Positions 1 through 13,306 of a stretch of DNA of 64,000 bases are shown here, in pieces. Source of the DNA: Arthonia radiata. Taxonomy: Eukaryota > Ascomycota > Arthoniomycetes > Arthoniales > Arthoniaceae. A program made the translations under genes and the position numbers. The notes under the pieces are model-generated. The model was not told the origin of the DNA, ran no database searches, and saw only the letters and a program-made list of their open reading frames with translations. Location: NCBI GenBank assembly GCA_002989075.1, contig PSQN01000015.1:868001-932000 (forward strand), given 5' to 3'. The stretch's first letter is position 1, and the number at the start of each line of letters is the position of its first letter.

Positions 1-18
1 TGTTCAAGCGTAAGCCAG

Positions 19-178
19 CGTTCTCCGAGTGGCTAACACAATCTCATACTTCAATGGTGTCGAGGACTTTGACGACGCCTGGATGGCGCAGGGTGCGGGC
101 TTTGCGGACGGCATTGCGGGCTACGGGGAGACGGGATCGATTTTGGTTTATATCGAAGTTGAACACGCTACATCTTGA
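19..178 (+). CDS. 3' terminal exon of an unidentified protein (partial)
   Basis: An open frame with codons starting at position 20 (mod 3) runs without a stop from about position 14 to TGA at 176-178. It encodes a Gly/Asp/Ala-rich tail with residues ISYFNGVEDFDDAW and ending EVEHATS. A TAA lies in the same frame at 11-13, so the reading must enter through a splice acceptor; AG dinucleotides at 13-14 and 17-18 fit. I do not recognise the family. The rest of the gene lies left of the window. Confidence that this is coding is moderate, based on its composition and the absence of a competing frame. Confidence 0.4.
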
Positions 179-2173
179 CGAGTCTTCCTTTCCATTCGCG
201 TGTCAGCAGTGGCGCCGTCGGTCCTGAAGGTATATGCCTACTCGCTTCGTGCAGTTGTTCAGCGTCCAGACGGATCCATCTATGTCCACCCGGTCCCCAA
301 CTGAGTATGCTGCAAGGGGTCCTTTGGCTATAGCTGCCGACACAGCAGACTTCAAGAAATCCATATGCTATGTGTGTTCGACTGTGTCTGTCGCTGGTAT
401 TTTCCTCGCTGCAGCAGAAATGTACATATTCGTTGCGCTGATACAGCTGCGCGCCTTGACTGTTTGGTATCACGTTGTTTCCGATAGCACCAAGAAGCCG
501 CCTTCCGATTCTTCCTTCCTTCCAGCAACCATCTTTCTTCTCTCCGCAACCGCACAATCCGCGCAACCCTGTCGCTCTCTGCGCCGCTCAGCGCGATAAC
601 GCTCTCACAATTTCTCGCTAGTCTTCTTTCTCGTCGTCGTATCACGACGCAAATGGAGGGCGTGTTACCTCTCACAGGGCGCTTTGTTCTTGCAGAGGTG
701 GCTTTTCAAACCTGCTGATTTCGCAGGCACAATTATCATGGACCGATGAGTCGAGCAGAGTTTGCACAATCCAATTCGCAGCACTGAACTCTTACTATCA
801 ATCATCCAAGCCCTCCATCGCACAGGACAGATTCATGTACGCAGCCACAACGTTTTGGCAACGAACCACTAAGCTCTGGCTCTGACGAAACTATGACTCG
901 CTAATGTACATGTCTGCTGAGCATGACAATGCCATCCCACCCAAGCTATCTTTCAATGTCATAAGCACACCGTCGCCGACGAAGACAAGTTCGAAAGGTG
1001 AGACTCTCAAGACACTTGCATCATGCTTCATGTAGGAGTGCTGGGATGAAGAAGGCGTGTGCAAATCGATGTCGATGATGACTTATGGTAAAAGGTCGGA
1101 CTTGAGAGTCTAGGGTGGCTCGAGCCTCACTCTTATGGAGTGCATGGTCCGCGTTCGCTCTATGCTTACTATCAAGAGGCTGCAACGTGCTCGATCAATT
1201 GGAGCAATCCGATCGGCGGCTACTGGAGCTCTGCCTGCTTCCGATGAGGGCTGTGGCCAAAGGCGCTGCCGAATATCTCTACAGTGTGGCTACGGCTGCA
1301 CATACACACGCACGATATCGTCTCACCGGCAGTCGGCGCGAAGCGTTCCTAGGCACTGAGCCTCCAAGAAACAAGCATGACGTCTACATTAAAACTGAAA
1401 AGATCTGAGACATGAGCCACGCCTTCGCAACGTTGAAGCATCTGTTGCAGTGCTGCATGCTGTGACATTCTACTGACTGTCAACTCAGGACTCATGAAGG
1501 AGCGAGCACTCCGTTACAGGATGCATGCAGGCGATGACCTATGACCTCGACTTTCAAATACTGATCAGAGCCCCCCATGCGGAGAACACGGCAGCTTTAC
1601 ACGATGGAGAAAATTTGGAGGCAGGTCTCATTACAGACTGGGTGGGGGAGAGATTGTGACGGGTCAAGGAAGGATTCGTGCGCGGGCTTGCTGTGGAAGA
1701 GCTTGCTCGGGGAAGAGGTTAAGCAAGAACAATATAGCACAAGACAGGAACATGTAAAAGCTGAAGAAGATTGCTGCTCAAAAGTGTACTCAATGAGAAG
1801 GCTTTAGCCGCAAGAGTTGTCCCTACCGGCGCATGACAAGATTGTGATATCAGCAATACCGCAAAACAATGCACGCTGTGATGGCCCTTGACCAGGATGA
1901 AACATGCTGCTGGGTTACAAAGAAGCTCAGATTGCTATCAATTATTGGCAACAAGCTTGCTAGCTAACACCACGACGACCCGTAAGTTAAGGTACAAAGG
2001 CCGGTGGTTGCCACCGGTGCTTTTGGGAAAAGGGCCCAAGAAAAGCGTGTCGGACGCTAAGCCCTTTTCAGGGGAGGCATTTCGGTTCCTGAACTTCTCG
2101 AAGTTTGCGCGTCAACTTCTCACCATTGCACCTCCATCATATCCTTCGCAAGTCTATCGACATCAGTGTAGCC
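179..2173. other. Intergenic region, no gene recognised
   Basis: About 2 kb separates the left-edge exon from the Pab2-like gene. Short open frames occur on both strands, but none begins with ATG and carries recognisable composition. A 7-bp perfect inverted repeat (arms 2001-2007 and 2011-2017, 3-nt loop) lies about 160 bp before the Pab2 ATG, and the last 80 bp are pyrimidine-rich, as in a fungal 5' leader. Confidence 0.5.
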
Positions 2174-3155
2174 ATGGCAGATAACGGAATGAAGCCCGAG
2201 GATGAGCACTACGATGCGCAAGATCCCGACGCTGGTGGAAACGATGAGGTAGGACCCCCAATCGCTCACGGACGCACCGGGGCTCGTCATTGAGCTCGCG
2301 CATAATCGCCAATAGCCTTCATTATATATGCGGCTCCATCTTTCATTCCCGTATCGACAACCGCAGCTGACAGATTATCAGGAAGAGATTACCGCCATGA
2401 AAAAACGCGTGCAAGAGATGGAGGCCGAGGCGGCCAAGCTACGAGAAATGCAGTCGCAGCTTGACCAGAGCAACGAGCCGCGAGAGAGCAAAGAGGACGT
2501 CGATCAGCGCAGCATCTTTGTTGGCAATGTCGACTACGGCGCTTCCCCTGAGGAGATTCAAGCACACTTTCAAAGCTGCGGGTCGATCAACCGCGTCACA
2601 ATTCTCCTGGACAAGTTCACCGGTCATCCGAAAGGGTCAGTGAAAATACTCAAATTCTCTGCATACTCAATTCTGTTTCGTGCCCAACACGAAGCCTGCA
2701 AGGCTTGTCGCATTTGGAAGAGATGCTGGGAGAGCGCTTCACCGCGCATTACATGACAGAAGATAGATACGGATGTGCTGACACCGCTCTCGCTACAGAT
2801 ACGCCTATGTCGAGTTCACAGATTCTGGACTGGTTCAACAAGCGGTGTCTCTCAACGAGAGTGTCTTCCGCGGACGGAGTCTGAAGGTAGATACACGGAT
2901 TCCACCGTAAGGGTTCAACATCACTGACGAACTTCGCAGGTCGTACCCAAGCGTACCAATCTCCCCGGCTACTCCTCACGTCGCGGCGGTGGTCGCGGTC
3001 GCGGTGGTCCCCCCATGCCACCCTACGGTCGTTCTCCATATGGTCCACCTCCTCGCCCATATTACGGACCGCCACCTGGCTACGGCCCACCACCACCACG
3101 CGGAGGTTATAGAGGCGGATATAGAGGTCGGCCTCGTGGATATGCGCCGTATTAG
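2174..3155 (+). CDS. pab2: Pab2/PABPN1-like nuclear poly(A)-binding RRM protein
   Basis: Four exons: 2174-2248, 2367-2635 (2382 is an alternative acceptor), 2799-2886 and 2940-3155, giving about 215 aa. The order is an acidic N-terminus, a coiled coil (about residues 30-60, [20 protein letters not shown]), one RRM with RNP2 (SIFVGNVD) and RNP1 (KGYAYVEF, split by intron 2), and an RGG/Pro/Tyr-rich tail ending [12 protein letters not shown]. This order is diagnostic for the Pab2/PABPN1 family, which binds nuclear poly(A) and works in polyadenylation, exosome-linked RNA decay and mRNP export. Length and order match S. pombe Pab2. The stop is TAG at 3153-3155. Behind it the same frame stays open for 69 codons of a hexapeptide repeat (separate entry). 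Product call is secure; the second acceptor is uncertain by 15 nt. Confidence 0.9.
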
Positions 3156-3167
3156 GGATATCAGTCT

Positions 3168-3311
3168 CAGAGCATGGAACAATCCCAGAGCATGGAACAG
3201 TTCCAGAGCATGGAACAAGCCCAGAGCATGGAACAGTTCCAGAGCATGGAACAAGCCCAGAGCATGGAACAATACCAGAGCATGGTACAAGCCCAGAGCA
3301 TAGTACAAGCT
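3168..3311 (+). repeat. 18-bp tandem repeat, 8 copies, in frame behind the Pab2 stop
   Basis: Eight consecutive 18-nt units, each reading CAG AGC ATG GAA CAR plus one variable codon, begin 13 nt after the pab2 TAG. In the pab2 frame they encode QSMEQx, with x running S, F, A, F, A, Y, A, A; the last two units have diverged (GAA to GTA, ATG to ATA). The alternation of TTC and GCC points to a 36-bp higher-order unit. The frame closes at TGA 3363-3365. All observed directly. Confidence 0.93.
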
Positions 3312-4065
3312 TTGCCCCAGATGCAAGCATGGTCCAAGGTCTGGTCGTGGTTGTGGCAAATATGAAGCGCTACGCTAGGCTCAGTACCGACTTCTAGAAC
3401 GTTCACCATGATGCGCCGCAATGTTTCCGCCAAAATCTGCATAACGCCAGGAGGCAGCCAGTCTGAGGAGGGAGCTCTTGTATTATTATGGCGGGCGCGA
3501 CGGAGCTGAAAGTCTCTGACCTAGATTGTGGCCAATTAATATGCAAGGGCCACAAGCAATAATTGAACACCGGTCTCGTGATGAGAACATGCTCCTGCAC
3601 TTCGCAGCACGCCTTCCTCGTAATAGTATCAAATGCTTAGAAGATTGTATTGGAAACCGTCGGCCGAAATAGGAAAGGACAGCTTTGGATGAGGCTGGTG
3701 GGGTCCCTGGTGACTACTGCACTTGCTTCCATGTGCATCATCTTTACATACATCAGCAATCGTCGCTCCTCTTCATCTTGTCCCTGAGTCGCCGGCTCGA
3801 CATAGGTACATTGCTAGCCTTCGCATCGCACTCCGAATCAAGTCTATGATCAAGTCGGGCGCGAGTCAGCACATCGCCAACACTCGATTGCACAGCCCGT
3901 TTACCCTCCAGTCGTCGACCAACGCTCACGAATGCTTTGATACAGTTGAGCAGACTCATACTGGCGTAGCTGATTCTGTGATGCGACACCACGCGCGTGT
4001 TTTCATCTAGGACTCGACCCTGCGACCTCCCTGTCTCCGCAGTCCTTCGAAGATTTGATCCCGTC

Positions 4066-6902
<2,837 letters not shown>

Positions 6903-7678
6903 AGATTGAAAGCTGCCGTTGTATCTCTGCACAAGCAATGCTGGAAAAGAAAGGATGATAATGATTGGGCATTCTGTGACGCCGACGACATCATTGGAAG
7001 GCGTACTTTACTATTATTATGTGTAGCGATCCTAACTCGGGACTTGCACACAAAAGAAATGGGCTGGCGAGGACTGGAGTGTACGCTCTGCTGCACGCTT
7101 CTCTCTCTGTACAGACAATCATGACCTGCCGCAACATAGATGATGTTTGTGCTTCTCCAAAGTCCCTGCCTTCACTCTTCTAATATCGCCTCTACAATAC
7201 TACGCCTGATGTATAAGTCTCAGCAGGATTACATGATTCGTGCGTGTAGATCATCCGCTTTCCACGTCGATCATCCAAGACTGCATGCCTTCCCTTTTGG
7301 AACAGGACTGGATGCAACCCTGATAAGGACCCATGTTGGTGCATGCGTCTTCCCCGCGATCTCTCCTTTAGCATCAATGTCGAAATATCTATATATATAG
7401 AAGGGTTTCTGGCAGCGAGCACCCAGACCTGCTTGCTTGCATACAGGGGGCATGATGGTACGAAACCCTTAGCTGTACGATAGATTGACACGTGCGTGAG
7501 CATCGAATAGATCATCACGCGCCAAACAAATCTAAAAAGACCTAAGATACAAGCTGACGGCTTCAAGCGCATCTTAAAAATATCTACTCTCTGATGTTGC
7601 CTGCCATGACCTACTAAACCACGACCTTGTATCCCAACCAAGCCAACCTCTTCTGCCAACGACGACATACACACCAAC
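6903..7678. other. Intergenic region (rsp5 3' end to PNGase A promoter)
   Basis: No gene is supported here. An alternating TA run (about 7388-7399, inside ctatatatatag) lies about 280 bp before the next ATG. The last 100 bp before position 7679 are C/A-rich, as in fungal leaders. Confidence 0.5.
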
Positions 7679-9816
7679 ATGGCCCACGAGAAGTCCTACT
7701 TCCCTCCAACTCGCCCGCAGACCACCACCACTAGCCGCCATCTCACCGTCCTCCCCCTCCTCGGCGTCATCCTCCTTCTTGTATCCTGGCCTAACCTCTC
7801 CCTCGCAAACCCCTACCCGAGACCGCTGTTTGAACCCACGAAACAGCTCATCAAAAACGCCATCGCCGCCGCTGCGCCATTGCTCGATGTCTTTCAGGTT
7901 GCTGTGCCGGTCCTGACGCCTTTGTCTACCCCCCCACTTCAATCCAATGACTCCGCACTGCCGCCAAGCGACTCCGCAAGCTGCGTCGCCCAACAGACAC
8001 TCATGGACTACTCCTTCGGCAACAGCTACGGGCAGCCGTTCGTAGGCTCTTACGCGCCACCCGCGGACTGCGCGTTTAATCGCGTGACGTTCAACCTGAC
8101 GGTGACGAGCGCGGGACGGCAGTTCGACCGCCTGGGGATCGTGTACTTTGGGAGTACGGAGATTTGGCGGACGAGTACGGCTGAGCGTGGGTTTCCCCCT
8201 CTTCCTTCACCCGCATCAGGAAATCATGAGGTCTTGTGGGAAGGTCAGGGTGGGTAAGCTGACACCATCCAGCAACATCCACCGGCATCATCTGGACCTA
8301 CACCAAAGACCTTTCGCACCTCCTCGCGCTGTTCAAGGAACCGCAGACGCTCATCTTCGACCTGGGCAACCTCATCGACGACACGTACACCGCGCCGTTT
8401 AACGCCACCCTCGTCGCGACGTTCTTCACCTCCCCCGGCGCGAGCGACGCCGCTGACCTGATCCTGCCGGTCAGCGGAGGCAACGGCAGCGCAAACCAAG
8501 CCAGCGTCTTCAGCGTCCCGCCGCAAATCGCCAGCAGCGCACTCACATTGCCGCAAAACGTCAATAAAGCCGTCGTCTCCATCAGCGCGACCGGCCAGAT
8601 CGGCGAAGAATTCTGGTACACGAACGCGCTGTCCTCTCTGACGGAGACGTTCAACGCGAGTGGCGTGGAGTTATTGCCGTACGGTCCGTTCCGAGAGGTG
8701 CAATTGTACATCGACGGGACGTTAGCGGGCGTCGTCTGGCCCTTCCCCATTATTTTCACAGGCGGTATCGTACCTGGGTTCTGGCGCCCGATCGTGGGGA
8801 TCGATGCGTTTGATTTAGGGGAAGATGAGATTGACGTGAGCCCGTTTCTGGGGGTGTTGTGTGATGGCTTGCCGCATACGTTTGAGATAAGGGTCGCGGG
8901 GATTAGGGAGGATGGGGAGGGGGGCGGAAGTGTGGAAAGTCCCGTGGGGAGTTATTGGCTCGTCACGGGGAAGTTGTTTTTATGGCTTGATGGCGAGGGG
9001 AGTGTGACGACGGGTGCGGCGCCCGTTGTTGATGCGCCGGCGCCTGTTGTGGGATTGAGTAGTTCCGTGGGGATGGCCGAGAATGGGACGAATACTACGT
9101 TGAGCTATAGCGTGGACGTGAGTAGGAAGTTTAGTGTGAGTGGTGTGATTGTGACGGCGAATGGGAGTGCCACTGCGGGTTGGAGCCAGGATTTGACCTA
9201 CAGTAACACAAACGACCTCAGCAATGGTGGCTTCACGCAGGTTACCACGCAGATGACTTCCGGGAGCGACTTCGCGCCAGCACGGCCGTACGCGCGCAGG
9301 ATCAGCTATCCGCTTACTGTTAATAGCACGTTCTCTGAAGACGATGCCGCTGGCTCGTTGTCTATATCCGGGGAGTTACAAAGAGGGCAGGACATCTTCG
9401 TTGCTGGGTCCCCGGTCTTTCCATCTGGGATTGAAAGTTACAATGCCAATGGAGAATTTCAGGGCAGTCAGTTGAGCACAACGCAGAATGGATCTGCGTT
9501 TTACCTGAGGAGTCCGAGCCTCAATGTGAGTAGTGGGACGATGGGCCAGGAGTTGACCTTTGACGGCGTGCGCGTGGATGGGTTCGAGGTTTTCCCCAGC
9601 GTGACGGAGAGCGAGAGGATTTACGAGAGAAACGTGGTGGCTGTTAATGGGACGGTGACGGAGGATAGTGAGACGCTTGAGGGAGTGGCTGCGCCGGGCA
9701 GCGGGTTCGGAGCGGCGGAAGTTGAGGCGGAGATGATGGATGTGGTGGCGGCGCCGAATGCGATGGGGGTGCTTGGGCGGGGACGGGGGAGGTTGGGGGT
9801 GGGTTTGCCGCCGTGA
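7679..9816 (+). CDS. Secreted PNGase A-like glycoamidase
   Basis: Two exons (7679-8186, 8273-9816; 86-nt intron) give 683 aa. The N-terminus has a basic/polar stretch and then a hydrophobic segment (LTVLPLLGVILLLVSW, about residues 23-38), a signal peptide or signal anchor. The region after it matches the N-terminal domain of peptide-N4-(N-acetyl-beta-glucosaminyl)asparagine amidase A: a Cys near residue 99, the FGSTEIWRTSTAEPTSTGIIWTYTKD-type segment across the splice junction (about 157-182), and YGPFREVQLYIDGTLAGVVWPFP (about 300-322). PNGase A removes N-glycans from glycopeptides. Many N-x-S/T sequons are present, as expected for a secreted protein. The second half is the beta-rich C-terminal part of the family. 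Substrate and activity are not proven by sequence. The next gene also encodes a secreted protein. Confidence 0.85.
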
Positions 9817-10426
9817 ATATTGCGGCGGATGAGCTGGAGGCTGACTGTATACTTTCGGGCTGTGTTGGATGAGTCTTTAGAAGCCTCCATGAAACAGCGT
9901 GAAGCAGTTTGTCCATGTCACCGTGAGGGGACAACATGCCTCCGTGGTGGCCTGCGTACAGTTGCGAGGTGAGATGGCGGCCAGACAGCAACCTCTAATT
10001 AAGGAGGCGGACGTGAGCGAGCTCGTTGCATTCCAGACCCGTTTCAGCAATTGTGCTCAGTCCAGCCCTACAGTTGCCAGGAGGCCGAATAATTTTGCGA
10101 CGGCGTGGTGCATGGCTGGGCACATTCCACGACGCATTCCTGGCACGTTGCTGCAAGCGCACGGAGCTGTTCGCGTAAACAACCCGTGCCAGTAAAACAG
10201 CTGCATACCTTTCCTCTTGTATCTTTCTCCTGCTATGCTCCTCACGTGTGCCGTACGCTCGACTCGCCACTGACAATCGCAACAAAGTCAGCATCCAACA
10301 TCAGCAACGGCGTCGGCATCAGAACTTAGCCTTCGGGCATCATTTCCAACTCTTCAGCAGTCGGCTCGCTTCAGTCTCGTTTGTTCTACAGTCACTCGTT
10401 CGACATCTCTTTGAGTATTAGTAATA
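9817..10426. other. Intergenic region
   Basis: About 600 bp lies between two secreted-protein genes in the same orientation. Only short overlapping frames without family features occur here; I see no further gene. Confidence 0.5.
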
Positions 10427-11593
10427 ATGTATACCCAAATCGTCTCGCTGCTGCTGGTTGCAGCGGCAAGCAGCAGTGCAGAGCCGGAGGCGTATCCGAG
10501 ACCTGTCCAAGAATTCCCGAAGAGTCCACGACATCTCAGCAATCTGTGGGGTCGAGCTGGGACGGATGTGAGCGTCAGTCCAGATGGCTCGTGTGGCGTT
10601 GGTGTCGCGGGCCAGACGTATACGTGCAGAGAGAGTGCGTATGGTAGTTGCTGTGGAGGCAGCGGGGCTTGGTGAGTCTCACCTCGATGCCACCACGAAC
10701 GATGTTCTCCCTCACCATCATCTATCCTCGCAAAATGATATCAATCATTCGCTTGAAGATCGAACAACACGCTGACTTTGCCCACCAGCGGCAACGACCC
10801 CTCCTCGTGCTCCCTCTCCCTAGGCTGCAACGCCGAGTTCGGCGTCTGCGACGGTGCTCTCGCCTCCTCTGACTCCGCAGTCACATCCAGCGCCGCCCGT
10901 GTCGGAGCACCATTCCCCGTCGCCAACACCACCTCGGAAACCACTTCCGAGTCTTTGGTCACCTCCACCTCGCTCTCCACGTCCGAAGTCACCGTCACCC
11001 TCGACACCACGACCATCACATCCGCCGTCAGCACCTCCACGGCAATCGTCATCGCAACGGCACCTGGTCTGCCCGTCAACAGCTCTTCGAGCACCACGCC
11101 TGATTTCGGCGGCGGGAGCAGGACGGGCACATTGGGCCTGAACACCACGAGCACGCCGACGGGCGACACAACCCCTGCGCCGTTCCCGACCGCGAGCACC
11201 ACGAGTAGCGCTGGCGGGTTCAGCGGGAGTGGAGGGAATAGGAATGGAACATTCAGTGAGAGCGCGACTGGGTTTACGAATAGCTCGACGAGTGCAGCGG
11301 GTGATGGGGGCTTTGGCAGTAGGACGGGGACGCTGAGGCCGTCCGGTACGGACAGTGGTATGGGGAGCATGACCGGAAGTATGACAGGCAGTGACATGGT
11401 GAGTACGACGGGTGGAATGGGTGGAAGTATGACTGGAGACAGTGGAGGTGCTGGTGGGAGTGCTGCGAGGACTGGATCGCCCATTGCAACGCTCGCGACT
11501 CCGCCGCCGGGCAGCTCGGGCGTGTGCGTGGTGTATACGGAGGTTGTAACGGTGTCTGCGTCTGGCTCGTCGATGGGGTCGATGTCCATGTAA
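10427..11593 (+). CDS. Secreted Ser/Thr/Gly-rich protein with chitin-binding (CBM18-like) Cys module
   Basis: Two exons (10427-10671, 10789-11593) give 349 aa. A signal peptide (MYTQIVSLLLVAAASSSAEP) precedes a Cys-rich module at about residues 53-105 with the pattern DGSCG, TC, SCC, CG, C, GC, FGVC, which has the spacing of hevein-type CBM18 chitin-binding domains. The intron falls inside the module (TG|C). The usual W before the CG is absent (reads GAC-G). The rest is a long Ser/Thr/Gly-rich, probably O-glycosylated tail with Met/Gly/Ser-rich repeats (GSMTGSMTGS). It ends SMGSMSM without a hydrophobic GPI signal, so it is likely secreted or wall-associated rather than GPI-anchored. The CBM18 assignment rests on cysteine spacing only. 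Confidence 0.75.
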
Positions 11594-13222
11594 GGGAGTA
11601 TGTCAGAGATGAGGGGGTATGAAAGGCTGGGAAGGGCTACGATATGAAAGGCTTTCTTTTGACTGTATCTTCCTTTGCTAGTAATATTACTGTATGCTGT
11701 ACTCTCATACCTGAGTCTGTGTGGTCTCGAAAACTTGTTTTTACTTGGAGTGGTTGGCGGTCTAGCGAGACAACCCTCAAACAGCGTCTTGTCTGTAACT
11801 TTTGCCTGGTACTGTACGCTAAGGGCGCTTGAGAGCAGATAGTTCGACGCCGTGTAGCGAAGACATAATACGGCCACTGCATACAGCCGTTCAGCAATTA
11901 CCTCGGAGTGAGGCTTCTTTACTCTTGGACATTTCTATTACGATGGATCGTGTGCTTATCAGACCCGTCGTGCGGTACGCCAAGTTTAGACTCACCAAGG
12001 AGCAGCAAAGAAAGCCGGAGAATCAATTTGAGGGTCAAACGAGGGCGTTTGACCTGACCCTGCTCGGGGGAAAGTGCGAAACCGTGTGCATGGGTTCACC
12101 TGATTCATAGTGCTGATGTTCTCCAGAGTTCGCTGGCGTTCCACAAAGAATCCGAGAAAGCAGAGAGACGATCCGGTCAGTCGAAGCTGTCGGAACAGCG
12201 TATTTGGGAAGCGTATGCAGTGCGAACGAATAGCGGTGAACCGAATTGCATGCAGAGAGGCTTTTTCGAGATACACGCGGCGCGCTAGGCGGGATCGGGT
12301 ATGAACGGCGTTTGCGGCGAGTCAGCGCCATTGTTTGGCACCCGCGGCAAGGCGGCCGACGGGGAGCATTTGTTGGTGTGATTTGCGCGCAAAATTGGGT
12401 CGCTCCTTGCCTTGGACGCCTCGCCCAGCTTTCGTCTCCTGCGCCAGCCCGCTTGGACCCTGGATCTCCATCAGACGCTCTCGCCCACTTCTCCAGACCA
12501 CAGCCCAACCCCCCCTACTCTTCGCCCTCTCTTTTTTTGCTTCTGCTTCTGCCGCATAACTCCAGCACCTTGCGTTGCTGCGGTCATCGTCACATCACCA
12601 CTTTCTTCCTTCCCCTCCATCACCACCACTTTCTTCTAATTTGTTGTCGCATGACAATTGCCTTCTTACAGTCCTTTTTTGATAATTATTGAGCCTCTCT
12701 ACGGTCTGTTCGGGCGTCTTCTCGCGCATTCCTGACCACGGCTCTCTCCCTCACTAGCCTTTGTAATCCGATCGCCCGCCCCTGTCCGCTGGATTCCTCC
12801 CTGTTGATCAGGGCTCTCCTCTGCGCAACCATCTTCACCGCGCCACTACTGCACGCTCACGACTCTTCATCCAGGCGCGTGCGTTTGCTCATCTCGACTT
12901 CATCCACTGCACGATACCAGCTCTTCACGGCCGCCTAACTGCAAGCGTTTCGCAGTGTCACGATTCTGACGTCGCCACCCGCTGCCTCATTTCGGCCGTC
13001 AACAAAATTTCCCCAACCGGACACGTGTCATCAACTGCTCGTTTGTTCCCCCGGCGCCTCTCGCGGAGTTTACAAACCCGCCCGCCAATTTGATACAGCA
13101 AGCGAACGCGTGCAAATTGCTGATGTTTAGCAACACATCGGTGACCGCTACCACCTTCTAGGTCACTCTACCAACGACCTTGGTTCCGCCACCTTTCACC
13201 GTCGTTATCGCACGCTCAATCA
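11594..13222. other. Long intergenic region / 5' leader of the AHC1-like gene
   Basis: I see no convincing protein gene here. From about 12500 to 13220 the strand is strongly pyrimidine-rich (for example 12515-12640, with C and T runs), typical of a long fungal promoter and 5' untranslated leader for the downstream gene. Small frames near 11940 and 12250 lack family features. Confidence 0.5.
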
Positions 13223-13306
13223 ATGCAACCACAGTCGCGCAACTCTCAACAAATCCAGCACGATGACAATGCAAGCCATATCTTCCTGGTTTCCCGGTCT
13301 TGGTGA
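13223..13306 (+). promoter_or_regulatory. uORF overlapping the AHC1-like start
   Basis: An ATG at 13223 opens a 27-codon frame (MQPQSRNSQQ...) that ends at TGA 13304-13306. It therefore overlaps the main ATG at 13263 in another frame. Ribosomes translating it would bypass the main start, so it could lower translation. Seen directly; the regulatory role is inferred. Confidence 0.45.

Noticed and set aside
2989-3442. Long overlapping frames on both strands across 2989-3442 (repeats such as RAWNKP or HALGLF)
   Set aside because: They are readings of the same 18-bp tandem repeat and of the Pab2 RGG tail in other frames; the period is a multiple of 3, so all six frames stay open.
10741-11877. 378-codon minus-strand open frame rich in Val/Pro/Leu
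   Set aside because: It is the antisense shadow of the Ser/Thr-rich coding exon on the plus strand, whose signal peptide and Cys module are clearly real.
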